Of a DNA stretch of 8,763 nucleotides, positions 5,436 through 8,763 are shown in pieces. A program made the position numbers and the translations under genes. Below the pieces are notes generated by a model. That model searched no databases, was not told the DNA's origin, and saw only the letters and a program-made list of their open reading frames with translations. This DNA is from Candidatus Poribacteria bacterium. GTDB lineage: Bacteria; Poribacteria; DTPJ01; WJIO01. Position 1 is the first letter of the stretch. Every line of letters starts with the position of its first letter. The stretch is from NCBI GenBank assembly GCA_014730235.1, contig WJIO01000201.1, positions 1 to 8,763 on the forward strand, given 5' to 3'.

Positions 5436-7580
5436 TTAATCCAGGTCCAACTCGTAATCAATTGTCATATTATAATACTCAAACAGAATTGATTTTACCC
5501 TTTCATACTCATCCATCATATTATTTTTCAACTCTTCCAGATATTCTTTGTCCTTACTTGATCCTTTTATTATTACTACAAATTTATTCATACTGTCAGT
5601 AAGATTATGGGCTACAGAAACTTCCTTGATTTTGGCTGCCCTGGAAAAGTGGGCTTCCTGCTCTTTTTTAAAATCCAGACGATAGGAAACTTCTCTTCGT
5701 AGATCAACTGCCATTTGAATCATTTTTTGTTTATCAGGTTTGTCTATAGAATTGATTATATTGTTAACTGACTCACGATGATTCTGCATTTTACCTTTAA
5801 GCTTTTCTTTTTCTTCATTATCTTTGAATTCCCTTCGCTCTTTCTTTCTATATAATTCTCTGGCAGTTTCTACTTCTTTCTCCAATTCATTTCTTATTTG
5901 TGTAATACCAGTTATATCTGTTACAAGTGACAACAATTCTGTGGCATTTTCTTCTCTTTTGGTTTCAGTTCTGAGGTCTGCGGCTATTAACCCTAATTTC
6001 AATCTCTGTTCCTGATCTGTTCCTATACGGGATATCTGAATGTCACAGCTATCAATTATCCTGAAAATAGATGCTAACTTTAGCGCGCTTTCTGTAAATT
6101 CCTTACCATGGAAGAAAAGCTTTTCAGAACTCAGAGGAGCATAGCTTTTCTTCTTTGTTGGGAGTGAATAATCATTATATTCTTCTTCTCCATTTTTTAA
6201 GGGCATATCGCGTCGGTGGTAGAGACCAATAGTAGCAATAGCTTTCAACTCATCTTCCCAGTATTCCTTTATTATTTTGTGCGGATTTTGGTTTTCCTTC
6301 CAGATAAATGCAAGTTCTGGCAATAGATTATCTTCCCCTATTCTGAAATGATCAGGGTTGAGTCTTTCATACCCCAGTATATGATGCCAATTCCTTATCT
6401 CTGTAGGTAGAAGCGGTCTGCCGGGAAAACCTGGAAAAGCATTTAGTGAATGTCCGCAGTCATGGAGTAATATGACACATAACAGGACATAGACTTCCTC
6501 TGGGGACATGAAATCGGGATTATTTAAAAACATGGGTACCAGAAACATCTCAGCGAATTCAAAGAGATTGTGATGATGCTTAAGGGCGTGATCCACCATT
6601 TCAGGAACTTTATCACCGATCCAGATATACTCGCTGATCTCCTGTAAATACCGACCATATCTACTTTTTAGGTCTTCTTTCCGAAGATGGAATAAAAGGG
6701 ATCTGCCACCAGCCTGAAATTGAGACCAAACACTGGCATCTTTATACGCGCTATATAGTATTTCTCCGGCAGGTTTCCATACATAGGAGTCTTCGGCGTC
6801 ATTTAGCTGTATTAAATTCCTGATTCTATCATCCAGTATTTCGTAGAAAGGTTTTGCATTTATAACTGGCAGGTTAAGAATTAGCTCAATGCGTTCAGCA
6901 TTTTGTCGCCATAAATCAAAATCAAGGTTAATAGGCAATACTGGCAGGTCAATATTTTCCTGAAATTCCTCATGAAGGTAATATATTGGCCGTTGACATA
7001 ACATACCAGCCAGAGAACCATAAACTGAACCTGCCTTATAACCTCCGGTGGCAATAATAAATACTTCCTTTTCTTCCTGACGTGAGAGATCAGCTATTTT
7101 ATCAACTAAGTTTCTTAAACCCGTATCTTTAAACATTCTCTCATTCCGGGCTTTAAGACCATCAATTGGATGCAGATAGGTTTCATCCACAACATTATCT
7201 TTAAGAAATAGCTGTAATAATCGTCCGGAAAGCCATCCTGAATGAGAATCTGAGCATATAAGGTGGATCTGATCCTGATCCTGGTTTAGGGGATATTCCA
7301 GGTCAAAACGAGCCAAACTTGCTAACTCCGCCGAAAGGGCGCGGAAACCTTCAATGCCTGCTGGGTTATCCTGAATTACATTCCATTTTTCTTTCAAGAC
7401 TGATACTGCATAGAGAATGTTTTCATTATCCTCAAGTATCATCTTCTCTAAATTTTGCTGAAATGTTTCCAGCAAATCCAGATGATTCTTATCTAATAAT
7501 TTACGAAGCTCATTAGTAATGATACCCTTGGCTTCACTAAGTAATGATGTTCCTACTGTTACCACAATGGACTTATCCAT
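5436..7580 (-). CDS. CARF-HD domain fusion protein
   Basis: Large (714 aa) CARF protein. CARF domain, about 1-225: opening SIVVTVGTSLLSEAKG, ligand-loop motif IATGGYKAG (176-184), then LPVLPINLDFDLW. HD phosphohydrolase-type domain, about 325-520: candidate metal ligands are H331 or H335-H337, the HD pair H373-D374 (LLHDCGHS), H399-H400 (NWHHILGYERL), H455 (GLYHRRDMP) and D510 (FRIIDSCDI). After this comes a long charged helical, probably coiled-coil part (about 560-610) and a C-terminal part (about 620-714) with no recognised domain. The HD domain might cut nucleic acid, cut cyclic oligoadenylate, or act on nucleotides; sequence cannot tell. It is first in the operon. The start ATG lies 8 bp after a lone CRISPR repeat, whose AGAGGA (7596-7591) is the only visible ribosome binding site, 10 bases away. 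Fusions of CARF with HD have been noted in surveys of CARF proteins, but I know of no activity to assign. Confidence 0.85.
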   Translation of the reverse strand: MDKSIVVTVGTSLLSEAKGIITNELRKLLDKNHLDLLETFQQNLEKMILEDNENILYAVSVLKEKWNVIQDNPAGIEGFRALSAELASLARFDLEYPLNQDQDQIHLICSDSHSGWLSGRLLQLFLKDNVVDETYLHPIDGLKARNERMFKDTGLRNLVDKIADLSRQEEKEVFIIATGGYKAGSVYGSLAGMLCQRPIYYLHEEFQENIDLPVLPINLDFDLWRQNAERIELILNLPVINAKPFYEILDDRIRNLIQLNDAEDSYVWKPAGEILYSAYKDASVWSQFQAGGRSLLFHLRKEDLKSRYGRYLQEISEYIWIGDKVPEMVDHALKHHHNLFEFAEMFLVPMFLNNPDFMSPEEVYVLLCVILLHDCGHSLNAFPGFPGRPLLPTEIRNWHHILGYERLNPDHFRIGEDNLLPELAFIWKENQNPHKIIKEYWEDELKAIATIGLYHRRDMPLKNGEEEYNDYSLPTKKKSYAPLSSEKLFFHGKEFTESALKLASIFRIIDSCDIQISRIGTDQEQRLKLGLIAADLRTETKREENATELLSLVTDITGITQIRNELEKEVETARELYRKKERREFKDNEEKEKLKGKMQNHRESVNNIINSIDKPDKQKMIQMAVDLRREVSYRLDFKKEQEAHFSRAAKIKEVSVAHNLTDSMNKFVVIIKGSSKDKEYLEELKNNMMDEYERVKSILFEYYNMTIDYELDLD

Positions 7581-7588
7581 TTTAATAA

Positions 7589-7620
7589 AATCCTCTTCAA
7601 ATCGAGTCAGTCTTTCCTAC
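7589..7620 (-). CRISPR. Lone CRISPR repeat in the 5' region of the CARF-HD gene
   Basis: Identical over 32 bases to both repeats of the mini-array at 1309-1414 and preceded by the same leader, but with no spacer or second repeat: the coding sequence begins 8 bp after it. It may be the remnant of a collapsed array, or a leader-repeat unit retained for expression control. Its AGAGGA serves as the likely ribosome binding site. Confidence 0.75.
7591..7596 (-). promoter_or_regulatory. Ribosome binding site inside the CRISPR repeat
   Basis: AGAGGA on the minus strand lies within the lone repeat, 10 bases before the ATG at 7580. The spacing is at the long end of normal. No other purine-rich site lies between the repeat and the start codon (TTTTATTAAA). 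Confidence 0.5.
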
Positions 7621-7808
7621 AGACCCCATTTTAAACCCTTGTGTGACGGGGGTTTAGAACCCCATTTCGCGTAACCTATGGTTTGTGACATAAAAATTAA
7701 CATTTGTTAAGTCGTTTTCGGGTTATTTTTCACACTAAAAAGTACCATAAACCCTTGTGTGATACTGGTGGACAAGATTGCCGCGTAACCTATGTTGCAT
7801 TTTGCGAC
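7621..7808 (-). promoter_or_regulatory. CRISPR leader, upstream copy, likely 5' regulatory region of the CARF-HD operon
   Basis: Non-coding segment conserved with 1415-1602. It has the same two-unit build: AAACCCTTGTGT (plus strand) at 7633-7644 and 7749-7760, and CGCGTAACCTATG at 7668-7680 and 7782-7794, with the same 35- and 33-base offsets. A hairpin GGGGTT-TAG-AACCCC (7649-7663) replaces the GGCTT-TAG-AAGCC hairpin of the other copy. Since the CARF-HD gene follows directly, this leader probably supplies its promoter, unless the operon is read through from csm5. The exact promoter could not be fixed. Confidence 0.65.
7697..7710. promoter_or_regulatory. Conserved palindrome, possible operator (upstream leader)
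   Basis: Same TTAACA-TT-TGTTAA palindrome as at 1491-1504, unchanged while its immediate neighbours differ between the copies (for example the bases just after it). Confidence 0.35.
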
Positions 7809-7841
7809 TGGTTAAATTTTAGATCATCAGCTTTTATTGCA

Positions 7842-8763
7842 TTAATTATGATTCACTTTTAACTCCATCCATCCCAACGGTAACTGGGCTTCAAGCTGAT
7901 TGCCAACTCTAGATACAGTTAGTCTACGGGACTTAGGAGCTTCGTCGTCTCGCCTGTCAGTAAATAAAAGATTCCTTAATCTTTTAGTAGAATCACGACC
8001 TAAAAGAAGATCTATTGTAGTTCCAAGCAATCCTGAACCCCAACCCACCCTAATTGAGGGACAGTATCCGTTATCGTAGAATTCCCATACTTTTTCAAGA
8101 GTTACATCTCTTGAGTCCTTTACCCATGCAAAAAAGTCCTCTTGCTCATCCCATTGGGCTTTACTGAATTCCTTTATCATATTAATAATATCATTCAGAT
8201 TTGCAAAGGGGATATTTTTATTATTTTCCTGAAAATATTTAAGTATATCCATATCAAGGCTTAATGTAAATTCCACATTAACTCCAGGTGGTATACATTC
8301 AACATTTAGTATTGTGCCATTCTTGTTATATGCGCTTCTACTGTTTGCGCCTCTTAAGCTCATAAGCATTACATCTTCCAATTTTAACCCTTTTGGACTG
8401 TTGATGCTATCAGATATTTTAAGGCATCTCAGGATATCTGTATGTGGACCATTTTGCTTTTGTTTTTGATTTAGGCTGTAACCCATAAAAATATCTTCGT
8501 TAATCTTCTTTGCAAAACTTTCCTTTATGCGATTTTTATCTCTCTCTCTTGGTCTTCGACGCTGGACATCGTTTAAGTTTTTATCTACATAACTGCAAAA
8601 ATCATCCAGTTTCTTATCATCATTTTTGATAATAGAATAAAGCATAGCAGTACGAATAGCGCCTTTAACAGCAGTTCCTGGAATAAAAGGTCTATACCGC
8701 CCATCCCTTATAAATGGCTTTGGATATCGGATTCGTCCTCCAGTAAAGGCTAACTCCATACGA
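7842..8763 (-). CDS. csm5: Csm5, type III-A effector complex RAMP subunit (partial, N-terminus outside window)
   Basis: RAMP protein at the crRNA 3' end of the Csm complex. Visible marks are the conserved RYRPFIPGTAVKGAIRTAML (21-40 counted from the first in-window Met), DILRCLKISDS (108-118), NVECIPPGVNVEF (152-164) typical of Csm5, and the glycine-rich loop RVGWGSGLLGTTID (237-250), with a GWMELKV end. The frame is open upstream of that Met to the window edge (an in-frame CGT codon precedes it), and about 307 codons are seen. Csm5 proteins are usually longer, with an N-terminal RAMP strand before the PFIPG motif, so the true start lies outside the window. It ends 221 bp before the lone repeat, with no clear terminator between, so read-through into the CARF-HD operon is possible. 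It identifies the system as type III-A; Cas10 and the other csm genes are probably beyond the edge. Confidence 0.88.
   Translation of the reverse strand, partial: RMELAFTGGRIRYPKPFIRDGRYRPFIPGTAVKGAIRTAMLYSIIKNDDKKLDDFCSYVDKNLNDVQRRRPRERDKNRIKESFAKKINEDIFMGYSLNQKQKQNGPHTDILRCLKISDSINSPKGLKLEDVMLMSLRGANSRSAYNKNGTILNVECIPPGVNVEFTLSLDMDILKYFQENNKNIPFANLNDIINMIKEFSKAQWDEQEDFFAWVKDSRDVTLEKVWEFYDNGYCPSIRVGWGSGLLGTTIDLLLGRDSTKRLRNLLFTDRRDDEAPKSRRLTVSRVGNQLEAQLPLGWMELKVNHN

Larger units (their letters stand above)
7589..7808 (-). repeat. Direct repeat, upstream copy (leader plus CRISPR repeat)
   Basis: Partner of 1383-1602, ungapped, 200 of 220 bases alike by eye. It lies in the same orientation on the other side of the CARF-HD/CARF/cas6/Cas02710 cassette. 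Recombination between the two would remove about 6.2 kb and place csm5 next to the mini-array. Confidence 0.9.

Noticed and set aside
7841-7860. ATTCACTTTTAA at the csm5 end resembles the arm of the inverted-repeat element
   Set aside because: The match breaks after a few bases (AGTGAATC against AGTGATTC) and there is no partner arm nearby.

Overview
The window is a stretch of a type III CRISPR-Cas locus. Every supported gene reads on the minus strand, so transcription runs from high to low coordinates. The base composition looks AT-rich, the ribosome binding sites are purine-rich (GGGAGG or GAGGGAG type), and the genes are tightly packed. This suggests a low-GC Gram-positive bacterium, perhaps a Clostridia-like one. 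That guess rests on general character only; no species marker is present.

Layout in transcription order: (1) the 3' part of csm5, a backbone RAMP subunit of the type III-A effector (8763-7842), with its N-terminus off the edge; (2) a leader-like region (7808-7621) ending in a lone CRISPR repeat (7620-7589), with the start codon of the next gene 8 bp further on; (3) an apparent four-gene operon (7580-1817) with gaps of 14-15 bp or a 4-bp overlap: a 714-aa CARF-HD fusion, a 370-aa CARF protein with an unassigned C-terminal domain, cas6, and a 505-aa CARF-HEPN protein of the Cas02710/TIGR02710 family; (4) a 96-bp inverted-repeat element (1814-1719); (5) a second copy of the leader (1602-1415) followed by a two-repeat, one-spacer mini-array (1414-1309); (6) a second Cas02710 CARF-HEPN gene (1261-41); (7) possibly the first codons of another gene at the window edge. 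Cas10, csm2-4, cas1 and cas2 are not in the window.

How it may work together: a Csm complex bound to target RNA makes cyclic oligoadenylates through Cas10 (known for type III). CARF proteins sense these and switch on attached effector domains. This locus carries four CARF proteins in two paralogous pairs: two with HEPN RNase motifs, one with an HD domain, and one with an unknown domain. Cas6 in the same operon would process the repeat transcripts.

The most unusual signals are in the non-coding DNA. The two leader-plus-repeat copies are direct repeats of 220 bp, ungapped, about 91% identical by eye, and they bracket the four-gene effector/Cas6 cassette. In the upstream copy there is no array: the CRISPR repeat forms the 5' untranslated region and probable Shine-Dalgarno site of the CARF-HD gene, and the expected Cas6 cut would separate that site from the start codon. 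In the downstream copy, the single 'spacer' has the form of a rho-independent terminator. Together these suggest CRISPR leader/repeat units reused as expression-control elements. This is an inference from sequence, not a demonstrated mechanism.
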